A stretch of DNA of 64,000 bases, from positions 32,409,608 to 32,473,607 of the forward strand of contig NC_088300.1 in NCBI RefSeq assembly GCF_032854445.1, given 5' to 3'. Every line of letters starts with the position of its first letter. The stretch's first letter is position 1. The notes below the pieces were generated by a model. It did not search any database. It saw nothing but the letters and a program-made list of their open reading frames with translations, and had not been told where the DNA came from. Origin of the DNA: Liolophura sinensis. Lineage: Eukaryota > Mollusca > Polyplacophora > Chitonida > Chitonidae. Below are positions 42,101 to 57,532 of this stretch, one piece after another. The translations under genes were made by a program, and so were the position numbers.

Positions 42101-45100
42101 TTTTACGCCGTACTCAAGAATATTTCACTTATACGACGGCGGCCAGCATTATGGTGGGTGGAAACCGGGCAGAGCCCAGGGGAAACCCACGACCATCCGC
42201 AGGTTGATGGAAGACCTTCCCACGTACGACCAGAGAGGAAGCCAGCATGAGCTGGACTTGAACTCACAGCGACCACATTGGTGAGAGACTCCTGGGTCAT
42301 TATGCTGCCCTAGCGCGCTAACCAATTGAGCCAAGGAGGCCCCGCGTAAAAATTAAATGGTGTTGTTTTTATCTCTGCTAAAACTAAGGTGACAGCTTTA
42401 CACCAGTTTTTCCATGCTGAGCTCGAAGTAACAGTTACAGTAAGTGCCTAAAGAATGATAATCTTTACAATAACAGATACGTGCAAACGTTCCTACACTC
42501 ATAGTCGCATAAAAAACTTGCACGATTTTTTTATCTGTACTGAAACAAAGGTGAGCACTTCACACCTGTAGCCTTGTTTTCTTTTTTTTGGGAGTAAAAA
42601 TACATGACTTATGGTTCCATTAAACAATGATTTAACCAACTATACCTGTTGATTGGGAGTTGCCATAAAGGTTTACTTACCTGTGACTTCCTAATAAAGC
42701 TGGGGTCACTATGGCCTGCCTTAATGAGCCGAGTGGCTTCTTTGCCCAGGTTGTTAACGATGTTGTTATAGGTATGAATATCTGTCTCCAGAGCCTTGTA
42801 TAAAAGATAAAGTATACATACACCATAATAACTCATATGTCTATTTCTGACTGTTCAGCGGAGTAAAGTCACAAATCTGGTATGACATCATCAAAAGCCA
42901 AAATTTAAATTCCCAGGGCATCTGACTAAATTAATCTTTCCCCTCCCCCCTGAGTTTTAGGAATGAGCACATTCTAATGCTAACTGCTTATTTACAAGCA
43001 CATCCTCAGCAAACTTTATGAGCAAGTTTCACTGGGAAATAACAAAGAAAATCACTTGATACCTTGTGCTTGGTGAGGAGTTTGACAGCAGCGTTTTCGT
43101 CTTTACCATAGTCAGTGCTCACTACGATGGCCATCTTATCATTAATCCAGCCTTCCACTTCTGTCACTTCGGACAGGTACTGTAACACAGAAATAAGACG
43201 TACAATCAAATGGATGATCGGGTACTGAAGAATTATGTTAATTAATTATTAATTATGTTATGTTATTCACTAATTCAATAACGTGTCAACTGACACAATT
43301 GCAGCTAATAAAAGACTAGGATTAAACGCCTAACAAAGTAGCTCAAAAGTTAGACTAATTGAAAGATAACTTCATTATACCTAGCAGAAAATTAGGCACA
43401 TAAAAAAAGGGAGTTATCCATAAAAATTTATTTATTTATTTGACTGGTGTTTTACGCGGTACTCAAGAATATTTCACTTATACGACGGAACCAGCGTTAT
43501 GGTGGGAGGAAACCTGGCAGAGCCCGCGCGATACCCACAACCATCCGCAGGTTTCTGGCAGACCTTCTCACTTACGGCCGGAGAGGAAGCCAGCATGAGC
43601 TGGACTTGAACTCACACCGACTGCATTGGTGAGAGGCTTCTGGGTCAACTAAGACACAGATTAAATGCCTAAATGTGGTTGCGTATTATGTACTCTTCTG
43701 TTTTCTATTACATACACCAGAATGGGTAGGGTTTGGTTGACGTTTCATGTAAATGTCCTGCAGGCATACATATGTTAAACAATTCTTTACAGGCAACAAA
43801 GCCTTGAGAGATAGCTTTATTAAGAAAAGTTTATTTATTGGTTTGCTTAAGTACAAAAGACTATTACACGATTAATTCTTAACACAGTTAAATAATTAGA
43901 CCAGTCAATAGTTTACCTTTTGTGCTTGTAGAGACATGTCCAGTTGTTTCTTTCTTCTCTTGGATTTGTCCGACAGGTCATCCCAAGCCACCTGTAGTTG
44001 CTGCCCTTTGTCTTTGATAGATTTAGAGGCAAAGTGTTTCTCCCCAATCAGCTTGTCTGACGTGGACAGAACTTTGTCTATCACAGGCTGGTGGCCTTGT
44101 AGTTCTCCATTAAATTTCTATTAAAAACAGAGGCAAAAAATGTTGTGCCTACAGTTAATGAAGCATTTTAAAAAATTTTCTGACGACCATAAAATTATTT
44201 TTGCGCGGTATCTTGTAAATCACAAATTTTAAAAAAAATAACAATGTTTAGAAAAAACACACACACGCACAAACACAACCAATGGAATAACTAAGACTTT
44301 TGTTAGGGGACTCTATAAACTTGCAAGATGTTATTTTTTTAACGAAAGCTATTTCTGGTCCTCAGTTTTTCTGTTATATGTTAAAAGTTGTTTACATTAA
44401 AACAAAATACCCACAACACAATGTAAATGCATAATGCTACAGTGCATGGGTTTTTGACTGCATGGCCCAGCAAATCTTGCACAAGATGTTATTTCTTAAA
44501 CTGATTGGTGTTTGATTTCTTACCTTGTATTAACTCTTATGGAAACAGAACAACAGAGGAAACCATCACCCTTTGCTACATGGAGATACATGAAGCAGAC
44601 AGAGCTGGATTTGAACATGCGATCCCACTGGTAAAGGGAGTGAAACAGTCTGAGGGTTAAATCACAGGTGTTGGTTTATTACCTGGTGCTTCATGCTAAG
44701 GTTCTGGGCATCAGTCAGGCTCTTGCCATAATCAGTTGAGGACGCAGCTGGCAGGTGCTCTTTAATCCACTGTAGTTCATTATCAGCATCGTAATTAAAT
44801 TGGTGCCATTTCAGCGAATCCTGCAATTTCTGCTTGCGTCGAGATGCGGCAGGTTTCAACTTCGCAAACCTAAGAAAAAAAAAAAACCACCACATTTACA
44901 ATGCTGTCATGAAATGACACAATATGGATATTTTTTTTTTATTTCATTGGTGTTTTAGGACGAACTCAAGAATATTTCACATATACAAAGGCGGCCAGCA
45001 TTATGGTGTTAGGAGACCAGGCATAGGCCAGGGGGAAACCCATGAGCATCTGCAGGATGCTGGAAGTCTGACCCACATATGACACACTGTGTAAAATTTC

Positions 45101-48100
45101 TTCCTTCATACCGGTATGCAAATGTGCACACCTCAACCTCAACACAGAACTGTCACAAAACGTTGTACAATAAGAACAAATATCTTTTTCAGAAAGAATG
45201 AAGGAATGACTCCACTCCCACTCCTACTATGTTTACACTTCATGGGGGGGGGGTCTTACCGTTTGTTGAAGGAATCCACAGACTTCAGAATGCCATCAGA
45301 ATCAAAATGGCCGGCCTTGGCCATGGATTGACCTTGGGACACAATGCTTTGGATGTTTTCTGACAAAAGTGCAAGGTCAGTCTCAAGCATCTGCAAAACG
45401 TAATGTTAAATACATATAATAATAAAATAATAATAACAAAATAATGTAAAACTTCTGCTGTTTGATAGGCATATCTTCACAAGAATGACATAAAAATGAA
45501 TTTCTAAAACTATTCATTTAGTTGGATTTGATTTGTTTAAAACCAAATGTACAGATTTGTTATTCGCTATTCCACAGACTATATGGCAAGATGTACACAT
45601 TCTGGTAAAATCAGCAAATACAAGCACTGGTATTTCCATTACTGAATTCAGTGAGAATTATTCAAGATATAACCAGCAATATTTACCTGGTGTTTTTTAA
45701 GCAGAACTTTAACACTTCGCAGATCTGAGCCAACATCGTCTGATGCCAAACTTTTCTCCATCTCATCTAACTTAGCCTGGTGACAAAACATAAATCAAAA
45801 TTACACAGCACCATGATTTATGACCTCCATAGACGCAGTACATAAATCAAATAGAATATCCTAAAAATGTTTCAACAAGACGTGCCAAAAACTATGAAAG
45901 AGCATGAAAAGTAAAGATAAAGTAGAGGTTTTTATCTCGCTTTGAACACTCATGAAACAGTTCATGAACAAATGAAAGTAACACAGTAAAACTACCGGAA
46001 AAAGATTAGTTCATAAACTGGATTTGAATTCTCATCCTTGCCAAGAAAAGCAATTGAGTTTAATACCTGAGCATCTTCCAAGGCTCTGTTTAGCATCTTC
46101 TGCTGCATGGCATCCCGCAGTTTCTGACCCTTATCAGCTGACCTCTCGTATAGCTCCTCCCACTGAGCGTTCAGGTCATCCAGCGTATGCTTGATCTCCC
46201 CAGAATTCTGATGCTTGTTTTTAATCATCTCTTTGCCAGCCTTCGTGACAAAAGTGCACAAGGACAGAATCATCAACACATCATTAACTCAAATTATTCT
46301 GTCTAAATCAGCTGTCACAAATATTTTGTCTCTCTCAGACAAATACAAAAAAAAAAAAGAGAGAAAAAAAATAGGACGGACAAAAAAACACGAAATGACA
46401 TTCAAAGTATAGAAAATAATTTAAATGTGTCTTTATTAATTTGATTGGAGTTTGAAGCAATACTCCAGAGTATTTCACTAGCACGTCACCAATTAGTTTC
46501 AGTTTCACTGTCCACCGCTAATTACCAATAAGTCTGCGAACCGCAGATGGTTATGAGTTTTCCCTAGGCTGTGCCCGGTTTCCTCCCACCATAATGCTGG
46601 CCGCAGTCGTAATATTCTTGAGTACGGCGCAAAACACCAATCAAATAAATAAATAAATAAATGAATGCATATTGCCAACAATGTCATAAAAGAACTGGGG
46701 CTCAGTCTGCTGGAAATCTTGGTGACTTATCAGAGGCTAAGACAGAAAGAAAGCCCCATTTGAGAAAATGCCTACTGGAGTTAACACATAACCTCTAGTA
46801 GGCAACTCACCTCATTTAATTGTTTTAGACCTTCGTTGTTAGCTTTTAACTCTGCTTCAAAAGCCTGATGTTTCTGTAACTTGTCCTGGAGATTTGTTAA
46901 GTCTCGGTATGACTCATCAGTTGCTGTTTTATACTTCTCATTCATCCACGAGGAAAGCTAGAGAAAAAATGTGAGTCAGATGAAATTACAAATGCACAAA
47001 TTCTAAACTACACAGGAAACAGTATCGTATCAATACTTTCAAGAATTCACATTCAAACTACCTCCATGTCAACAAAACATCTGCACAGTTTTTTTTCCTA
47101 AAAAAAAAAATCTTTCCACATTCAATGCAAAAATCGTACAATATCCCTGCTGAATACGTTTCAAAATGTACAGATATATGAAATCAAGAGTCCTAAAAAA
47201 ATTTCACGTTTTTTCTTCTTCATCCTCATCCTAACGTTATTTGAATTGGATTAACTAAAAAAAATAAATAAATATATATACACATTATTCTACCCAATGA
47301 ATTTGAACATTTCTGTCAAAAAGATCAGTTATGTGAAGAGAGTACAGATTTGTACTACAGTACATTCACGTACCTCATCTGCATCACGTTTATGAATATT
47401 TCTGTCAAAAAGACCACAGTTGTGTGAAGAGGGTACAGATTTGTACTAGAGTACATTCACGTACCTCATCTGCATCACGTTTATGAATATTTCTGTCAAA
47501 AAGACCACAGTTGTGTGAAGAGGGTACAGATTTGTACTAGAGTACATTCACGTACCTCATCTGCATCACGTTTATGAATATTTCTGTCAAAAAGATCACA
47601 GCTGTGTGAAGAGGGTACAGATTTGTACTACAGTACATTCACGTACCTCATCTGCATCACGTTTATGAATATTTCTGTCAAAAAGATCACAGTTGTGTGA
47701 AGAGGGTACAGATTTGTACTACAGTACATTCACGTACCTCATCTGCATCACGTTTACGAATATTACTGTCAAAAAGACCACAGTTGTGTGAAGAGGGTAC
47801 AGATTTGTACTATAGTACATTCACATACCTCATCTGTATCACGTTTATGAATATTTCTGTCAAAAAGACCACAGTTGTGTGAAGAGGGTACAGATTTGTA
47901 CTATAGTACATTCACGTACCTCATCTGTATCACGTTTATGAATATTTCTGTCAAAAAGACCACAGTTGTGTGAAGAGGGTACAGATTTGTACTATAGTAC
48001 ATTCACATACCTCATCTGCATCACGTTTATGAATATTTCTGTCAAAAAGATCACAGTTATGTGAAGAGGGTACAGATTTGTACTAGAGTACATCCACATA

Positions 48101-51100
48101 CCTCATCTGCATCATGTTTATGAACATGTCTGTCAAAAAGATCACAGTTGTGTAAAGAGGGTACAGATTTGTACTAGAGTACATTCACGTACCTCATCCG
48201 CATCACGCTTGAATTCCTGGTATTCCAGCGAGTCTTTCAAAGCTTTTTGACGGTCTGCCGCCTTATCTTTAACCTTCTGACGCCTTTCATTTATCTTCTG
48301 GCGTCTTTGGTCAATGCTATTGATGATAAAAAAATTAATATCAGTAAATGAAAACAGAAAGAGTCAAGTTTCAATGCAATAATTACATAAATTGAAAGAG
48401 GGTGACATGAAAATCCAGCTACCCTAATTCTTCAAGCTTCTGCAACCAATATTTTGAAAGATTCTGGGGATGGGGTGTTGGGTAAAAATTTGTACAGTTT
48501 TATAAATCTTGCATCTTTAATGCCCCAAAGAAATCATTTTAGCATCATTTTCACAAATATTATGTGCATAAATTTCCAGGATGTGCGTAAATACACGATT
48601 AACAGTATTCACATTTCACAAGAATCATACAGAATAACAGATGAATAAGCAGAAATAATCTTATTTTGAAAGCAATACACGATCCTTTTGAGCTTATCAA
48701 TCATCAGAATAAGAACAAAGTCAAAGTTCACAACAATTTAAAAAAAAACAGCTGTTATTTTTCCTAACAATGGATAAAACGGTTGAAAAAATGAAACTTG
48801 ATTAGTATCAATTTTCAATTCAATAAAATGAACCTTTATGAAAGAAATTCTGAAAACTGTTTCATGAAAAACGTAAAAGCGTGTACAATATCTATATTAA
48901 GGCGTCCACGGGACACCTCTTGAAATCATTCGGATTATTATTTTTAGGGATCCACGTCAATATCCTAGTGGGACACCTCTTAAAATCTTTCGGATTATTA
49001 TTTTTAGGGATCCACGCTAGTATTCTAGAGGGACACCTCTTCAAATCATTCAGATTATTATTTTCAGGGATCCACGCTAGTATCCTAGAGGGACACCTCT
49101 TCAAATCGTTCGGATTATTATTTTTAGGGATCCACGCTAGTATTCTAGAGGGACACCTCTTCAAATCATTCAGATTATTATTTTCAGGGATCCACGCCAG
49201 TATCCTAGTGTAATACCTCTTCAAATCGTTCGGATTATTATTTTCAGGGATCCACGCCCGTATCCTAGTGTAATACCTTTTCAAATCGTTCGGATTATTA
49301 TTTTCAGGGATCCACGCCCGTATCCTAGTGTAATACCTTTTCAAATCGTTCGGATTATTATTTTCAGGGATCCACGCCAGTATCCTAGTGTAATACCTCT
49401 TCATATCGTTTGGATTATTATTTTCAGGGATCCATGCCAGTATCCTAGTGTAATACCTCTTCAAATCGTTCGGATTATTATTTTCAGGGATCCATGCCAG
49501 TATCCTAGTGTAATACCTCTTCAAATCGTTCGGATTATTATTTTCAGGGATCCATGCCAGTATCCTAGTGTAATACCTCTTCAAATCGTTCCGATTATTA
49601 TTATTGTTACTATTATTGTTACTATTATTGTTAGTCAAGTCATAAAATTACAATATCTCCAAAACTGGTAAAAGTAGAAAAACCAATCCTTCATAAGGAA
49701 CTTATGAAGCAACTTATGACGTTTTCCGCTGTTTTACTAGTCACGTGATGACATTTTGAATTTTATTGACAAGCTAAAAAAATCTTCTTCTCCAAATGGC
49801 TAAACCTACTGAAATAAACTTTTTATGTGGATTGTCCGACCCATATTGTATAACACTTTTAGTTTGGTATACATATAAGGCCATAGCTGAAAAATGAACG
49901 TGGCACAAAAGAAGGTCAATTTTTATTTATTTATTTATCTGATTGGTGTTTTATGTACTCAAGAATATTTTACCAATACGGTGAAGGCCAGTATTGTGGT
50001 GGGAGGAAACCAGGCAGAGCCAGGGTATAAACCCACAACCATCCGCAGGATAGTCAATTTTTTAAACTGCATAAAAGCATTAAATAAACACACTACCTAG
50101 TGCCCATTGACGACACAATTACAAATATGCAAGAATTATTTTAGTATTTTGTGTGGATTTCATGTTTTAACGAAAAAAAAACCACCAACAATTTTCCCAT
50201 GTTATTTGCAAATACTAGCAAACCTGCTGTTCATCTGGGTTAACGTATGGGACTAAGAACTAATATAGACATGTACTACAGCTTTATGTAACAGAATAAT
50301 CTCATTACAACTGGCTAATTACAAACAGACTATAGTTCAAATCACGTTGTGGCATCTGCTCCTCTTGGCTATCAAAGAGAGCTACTTGACAATATCCAAT
50401 TCTCACAATTAATCAACAGCTAGGATCAAAGCCTGATCAGCTGGTTGACTCACTGTTCACTGCTTGGATGTCCGTCTGACACCAATTTGTCTGCCAGCTC
50501 ATTAAGAGCTTTCACTTTCTCGTCTTGCGCCAGCAGATTTCGCTCGAAGTCATCATGCCTCTTCAACAACATCTCCACACCATCCACAGTGCTCTGCAAC
50601 GGCAAAGATTTATTTATTTATTTGATTGGTGTTTTACTCCATACTCAAGAATATTTCACTTATATCTAGCCACTTAATTAAAACAGATGGGAGTTTTTAA
50701 GGAAATCTAGATGGACAGCAAAAAACAAAGGAAAAAAACTTCTCATCAAAATCCAAATAATAACAGTTCTAGAGCCTATTTTTTTAAGGTTAGTCGGGTT
50801 ATGACCAACAAACACACTCTAATGGCTGAAGTCCGAAGTCAGACTTATTACATGCATGACATTTCCATGCAGCATTTACAGCGTGACGTCACAGTGAGTA
50901 GACCCCGAACATCACAGGTGAAACCGCAACAAGCAACATGTTTCATGTCATGCAACAAGAGACGTGTGATAAGTCCTATGTCACACTAGCAACAATCAGA
51001 ATCAAGCAAAATGTCAGCAAAATGAAAAAAACTAAACTATAATGCCATACAGCAACAACTATTATCCCAGATTAGTTTTTTTTCCTCTTTACATTAAAAA

Positions 51101-54100
51101 AAATCCTTTGATATTAATACGAAGGTGGACCAATCAACAACGCACCTTGGGAAAAACCATAAAACCTTAATAAATCCTTTTTCGTATAGCGTCACAAGAC
51201 TGATAAAAATTTAAGATTATTTAAAAATCCAATTAAAAAAAAAAAAAAGTAAGGCATGGAAAACTTACTCCCAAGTCACCGAACTCTAAAAACGCTTCTT
51301 GACTGCTTGTTACAGAATCAATCTGATCTGCCTCTTTGTTGAAAACCTGAAAGTGAGAGAACAAAGAAATAATTGAAAAAAAAAAAAATCAATCATATCC
51401 CACTGACGTTTTTGCACTAACCATGAAGAAAAAAATCTGTCAATATCACGTGAACATTAGACGGTGATTTATTTGACGTTAAGGAACACGATGGGTAATT
51501 GACGTTGTATAAGTGTGAGAGCTAACAAGAGCACAGCAAGAATTTGGCTTTGCGCATCAACAACCCCTTTGGGTACAAACGTGCAGGTGCATATAATTCA
51601 CATTCCGCTCAAAACAAGAAAAGAACAGACCAGACCAGAACTGCACAGGTATACAGTGATCCAGCTTAATCAATACATCTCTGACCCTCGCACTCCATCA
51701 CGCAACAGCGTGGCAAGCTTAACTGTTGTCAAGGTAACCAGGTAAATCTGAATTACCTGGAGATTGTAAGCATCCTGAAGCTGTTTATTTCTTTTGTCCC
51801 ACATGTCATTGAGCGCCTTCTCTTCATCTCGCAACTTCTGGAGTTTCTCCTGTACGCCCTTGGCATTGGGATCATTTTTCAGAATTTGTCGGCCAAGTGC
51901 TCGAGCTTTGGCAAATCTGAGTGCACAAAGAACATCAAGGTGTCACTCACAATGAATACAAAACTTCTACAGTCTTGCTTTCTTTAGATCTATTTTACCC
52001 ACGTTACATCAAAGACATTAACACGTTCTAAAAGAGCCTGAATCAAACCTGATAATAGAACACACGTTTTTAACTCAAAACAAGAACAGAACTTCAGGAC
52101 TAATGCTATCCTTCGTGTAGACTTACCTTTTGTCAAAACACATTTACAATAAACGCATTCTACACATAACTGGGATATAGGCTGAATCATCCGGTGACAA
52201 AACAAGATGCATTTACCTGACTTTACCTGACAGTTGATAAAAAGTTGACAAAGAAAGTTTTTTTTTCTGAACCAACACTGTAGAAATTTTTCCTAGTTTT
52301 TTCAAGGCTTTCAAATCATATAGGTGCTAACAGGAACCATAAAGTTGACAATTCTGCAGTGTCCCACAGAATTTCATCTTCCACCATTAAAAATGAGATT
52401 CCAGAAAACACATTGGTCTAGCCTTTTGCAGTTGTTAATTATTAATTTATATATTTATCATGGTTGTTTTTCCACTTCAACAATAATGATATGTATTATG
52501 GGAGGGGGGAGGAATAAACTGGCTTGTCCGGGAGAAAACCATCAACTTTTGGCAACACGCTGACAAACTTTCCCATAGCTGAAGTATAGATACGCACACC
52601 ATTTTGGTGGAAGACAAGTGCCACACGAGTTTCACTGATCATCTATAGTTAAGAAGGCCACATAAGCAATGAAAAACTTGGGAATACACAGTTTTTTTTA
52701 TGATTTTCTTATTTTGAACCCACTTGTCTTTATGTGCTTTAATATCATCTCCCAAATCCTGGAGCTCCTTTAGCATGGCCTCGGCTGATTGGACATCTCG
52801 GGGTAAATCTCCACTGGACAGTTCCGCTTTGACACTGGCTGACCAGGACAGCTGCAAGTAGGAACGGGTGATAATTTTATGTTAGAAGATTGCTAACCGA
52901 GACAACATAAAGGTCATAACTGTAGGTTTTGCAAAAGGTTCACGATGCCAACAGTATCATCTGTCTTACAAACTAAAGTTCACGAACCCTTTATAAAACA
53001 GAATGCTGCATTAACTATGCTCAAATAATTTGTAAAGGTTTAGTAAACCACTGACCATTAACAAAGAATGTTTTGCAAAAATTTTGAGCAATGGTGCATT
53101 GTCCAAAATAATACCATCCCTGGTGGCTTTTAAAACACAAACAGATTTTTTTTGTGCGCACCAACCAATATAACAAAGAAAATCTTGAACACCATGGTAT
53201 ACGCCTATCAAATAAATATAACGAAAAAATGATTTTCTTTTATTATTTATTGATTTGACTTGCATTTAATGCGGTGTTCAAGATTTCTTTGGTTATAATG
53301 CCCTTTACCTTTTTCAGCACAGCAACATATTTTTGATATCACTTGGAAGATTAACATGTGCTTTCTTTTCATCATAAATCTAATTTAATCACATAATACC
53401 CTTTAATTTATGCACCATACCTGTATATCCACACTCAATCAGAAAGTCATGTATGTTTGGAAAATGCTACAATGATGTACTATAAGAGAAATTTCAAAGT
53501 CAAAGAGTAAAATAACCATTTCTTTATCATTTATTTCACACAAACTTCTAGTAAATGAATCTGTTGCTTACCAAGTCTTTTGAATCATCGTGGAATTGAT
53601 AGATATCATTAGCTCCATCAAGCTGTGCCTTTCTTGCTGCTGCTTTGTCCTAAATGAAAAACAAAAGCATAGCAATCCTTCATATATAGCTGCGAAAGAC
53701 TTATCTATTTATTTGATTGGTGTTTTACGCCGCACTCAAGAATATTTCACTTATACGGTGGCAGCCAGCATTATGGTGGGAGGAAACAAAGTAGGCGAAA
53801 GAATACATAATGGCATACAAAACTCATAATGGCAGTATACTGACTATTCTTTGTTCAATTCATATACAATATGAAAAAGCTCCTGACTACAAGTATCTGT
53901 CCTATCTGTTAGGTGGGGGCCTCTGTGGTCCAGTTGGTTAGCGCACTTGCACAGTGTAATGACCAAAGAGTCTCTCACCAATGCGGTCGCTGTGAGTTCA
54001 AGTCCAGCTCATGCTGGCTTCCTCTCCGGCCGTACGTGGAAAGGTCCACCAGCAACCTGCAGATGGTCGTGGGTTTCCCCCGGGCTGTGCCCCGTTTCCA

Positions 54101-55012
54101 AACACCCACCCACCATATTGCTGGCCGCCATCGTATGAGTGAAATATTCTTGAGTATGGCGTAAAACGCCAATCAAATAAATAAATAAATATCTGTCAGG
54201 TACTTGGTATTCAGTCTCAAACACACAAGCCAGGACCAATACCGAAACATTACTCATCCCTAAATGAATTAGCGTCCATCAACAATCCAAACGGTTGCTA
54301 TTCAAATCTTCCTAATTCATACAACAAGCCAGACGCTAAATGCCAGCAGTCTCTTATGGAAACTCCATATTGCTGTCGTCGTACATGCATCAAGCCAGTT
54401 GTCTGAGGTCACTTGTAGATCTTAAAGTTAAAAGCAAAGAAAACACTAACATGAAATACATGAAAGACCATTAAACAACATTTTTAAAAATGTTTTTAAA
54501 AAATTTCTAATTTTTTTTTTTTATGGTTTGGTATCTAGAGCAAAAAATCATGTTTCTCATCGTAAAATTTCATGAAGTGTCAACTTGTCAAGCGATAAAA
54601 AAAAAAATAAAGCCTAATAACACTGGCATCATACACACTGTCCTGCTGAAAGGATTGATTTATCATCTGGCAGGGAAACAACTTGAAAGAGAACGACCTT
54701 AACAAAGAGCAACTGTCACCTGGTGATACTGCTGAGATAATTATGACAGAGTAGAGTATTGCTCGTCTTGTGACGTCTTATTGATTGTCTTATCTTGCAC
54801 GTACCTGCGATACAATGGGCATGTAACTATCACAGGTGTTCAATGTCATATACATGTATATGCATGTATATAACACAGAAAACAGCTTCATAGACAGAAT
54901 CTATATCCTGCCCAAAAACCAGGGCTGCATGAAACTGTGTGACACAAAAAGAAACAGCCTTTCTTTTCTGTGTTTACATGTTTAAGTCTTCAAGCCACGA
55001 GACAGATTGCAC

Positions 55013-55043
<31 letters not shown>

Positions 55044-57496
55044 AAAAAAAAAAACACCAACAAAAAAACATGTTTGCTTATAAACCTAAATTCTTTCAAA
55101 TATGATGAAAACACAAGAAGATCCATCTCTTAATCACTGCAGAATTCATTAAGAACGAATGAATGACTATGCCTATGCTTTATAGGTAATAATATTCTCC
55201 ACATTTGTCTGTGCGAAATTCCCCTGGGAAATTCTGATTCATGCATTCCTAGCCTGACAGGGCAATCTTACAAAACTTCTGGAACAGTCAAAAGAAATGC
55301 TAACACTTTTAAAAACAATGGAAATTCACAAGTGTTAGTTTTTGAACACAGCTTATACAGCACTCACCTGCAAGGCTTTCCACATATCCATAATGTCTTT
55401 CTGCCTGTCATCCACATAACCCCTCTCATCTGGGTATGACCCCTTCACTCTAGAAATGCACCATGTAAAAATAAACACACTTCATCAGGCCAGGGAAAAA
55501 AAAATTACAAATTTGCAGTTCAATAAATGACCTAAGCTTCTACCCAATAATTAATTTTTTAGAAGCAAATAGACTGACCACTAAAATAATACAGGGCTCA
55601 GCGAGATACTATTCAGTTTTGCTCATAAATTATTTTGTTCTTTATTTATTTGGTTGGTGTTTTTATGGTGTCTCCAAGAATATTTCACTCATACAATGTA
55701 GGCCAGCATTATGGTTGAAGGAAGCCAGGTTTTACTAATTTTACCCCTGAGCTCAAGACCTGCAGTATTTTTAAAGAAACCACCCCTAACATTTTGTTTA
55801 ACATTGCTCTCTCTATTATGGGATGCCCACGCTAAAGGGACGGCATAAGCTACGCCTGTACTTTATACAGAGCTAATAACTCTGAACAATTCAGATAATA
55901 GTCACTCTGCTGGTGTAATTTGGTTATTAAACCATAATAAATTAAAGTTGGCAATAAATTAACATCTGACATGAACAATGCAGCTCGAAAATACTGCTGA
56001 TGTGAAAACTTAATTCTTTTTGATACATCATTATGACGCTTTGATCTGAATATTATTATATTTTCATATAAAGTCTTTGAGGACACAATCTGATAGCAAC
56101 AACTAATCAGAAATGTTCATTCTTTCCAATTATGGAAAAACAATTTTCTTCGTTTTTTTTTAGCTGTGGATGTCATTATTGTCTGAAGATAATGAGGTAT
56201 TCATGTTGTTAGCTAGGGGGAATAAAAGAAACAATTATCGTATGACTTTGCAGGTAGATAATCCTGACAATGATGCTGTGTTGCATTCCTTAGTTGGACT
56301 TTCAGTAAACAGCACTCAAGGCAGCTCCTAATGGACAGCCATTAATCCCAACAGTCAATACTTCCCAAGAACAGGTTTCTGCGAAACAGCCTTTAGATTT
56401 GATATGTCTTCCATAAAATCTCTTCACAAATTAACCCTAATGATAATCTTTTGTTCGTCACAACCCCTGCTTCATTCTGAATGACTCGGTGACACTTGTC
56501 ACGGGAGAAGGTTTATACGTGGATTAAAGCCTTTCCAGACTGTCTGACAAGACTGCATTAAATTCTATCAAATATATTACAATGCATGTCTCTGGCAGCT
56601 TGTCATTGGCAAGGGAGTGGTCTATGCTCGAAATCAACGTCACCTTTCGGAAACAATTCACCATAAGTATACATAACAATAAGATTGTCAAGAGACATTC
56701 CATTTAACAATAACATATATTTATTTATTTATATGATTAGTGTTTTATGCCGTACTTAAGAATATTTCACTACCTCATACGTCACATTTTGCACTTTAAA
56801 ATCTTCTGTTTTTCTCAATCAAATCAGAGGCACAGGAAAGTCAATGAGCATTCAAATGATGGTTGTAAATGTACTACTAAAATATTCAGAATCTGTCAAT
56901 ATCATTTGTTAGTTTTCAGGGGCCATTTGTTCGAAACTGTCTTTAAGACTTAATACCAGATTGACTTTAGCCCAGGCTCAGTTTTGTGCCCTGCCCAAAA
57001 GTAATTGCGTAACAGTATATTAAATATGAACTAAATCTGCTGCTTTTTCCTTTGGACTTTGGCTGGGGTTTTTTTAAATTGTGAATATGTAATAAGACTT
57101 ACTACCAGTTTTAGCTAATTAGAAAAACTGGGACCTGTATATAATGCTTGGGAGTGCTGACTAAGTGCATGTCTTCTACTGACACAGACAACATTGTAAC
57201 AGCTGGTGGTTTATTGGGTAGACGATAAGACATTACCAGAAGAAACTATTGAATATATGTGTAGTATGCATGCTTGGGGTTTAACTTCCTTCGTACATTA
57301 GGTGCGTGTGCATATACTGCGTCTTCTTGTGGCAGCGTGAGTCCATGCCACCAAAGTGCTGCCTCCACTGAAGTATCATGCCAAAGACACCTGACATGAT
57401 AGCCTACCCAGTCATTATATTCACAGCAGGTCAACCAGTCCTGTTTCCTTGCCTTAACCTCTCAGTACTGAGCGCCAAGTGAGCCATCTACATGTA

Positions 57497-57532
<36 letters not shown>

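Noticed and set aside
53914-53990. tRNA genes at the heads of SINE copies (also 34740-34800, 57540-57610, 62330-62400)
   Set aside because: A- and B-box-like motifs are present but are fused to SINE bodies and do not form a complete cloverleaf with a clean acceptor stem.
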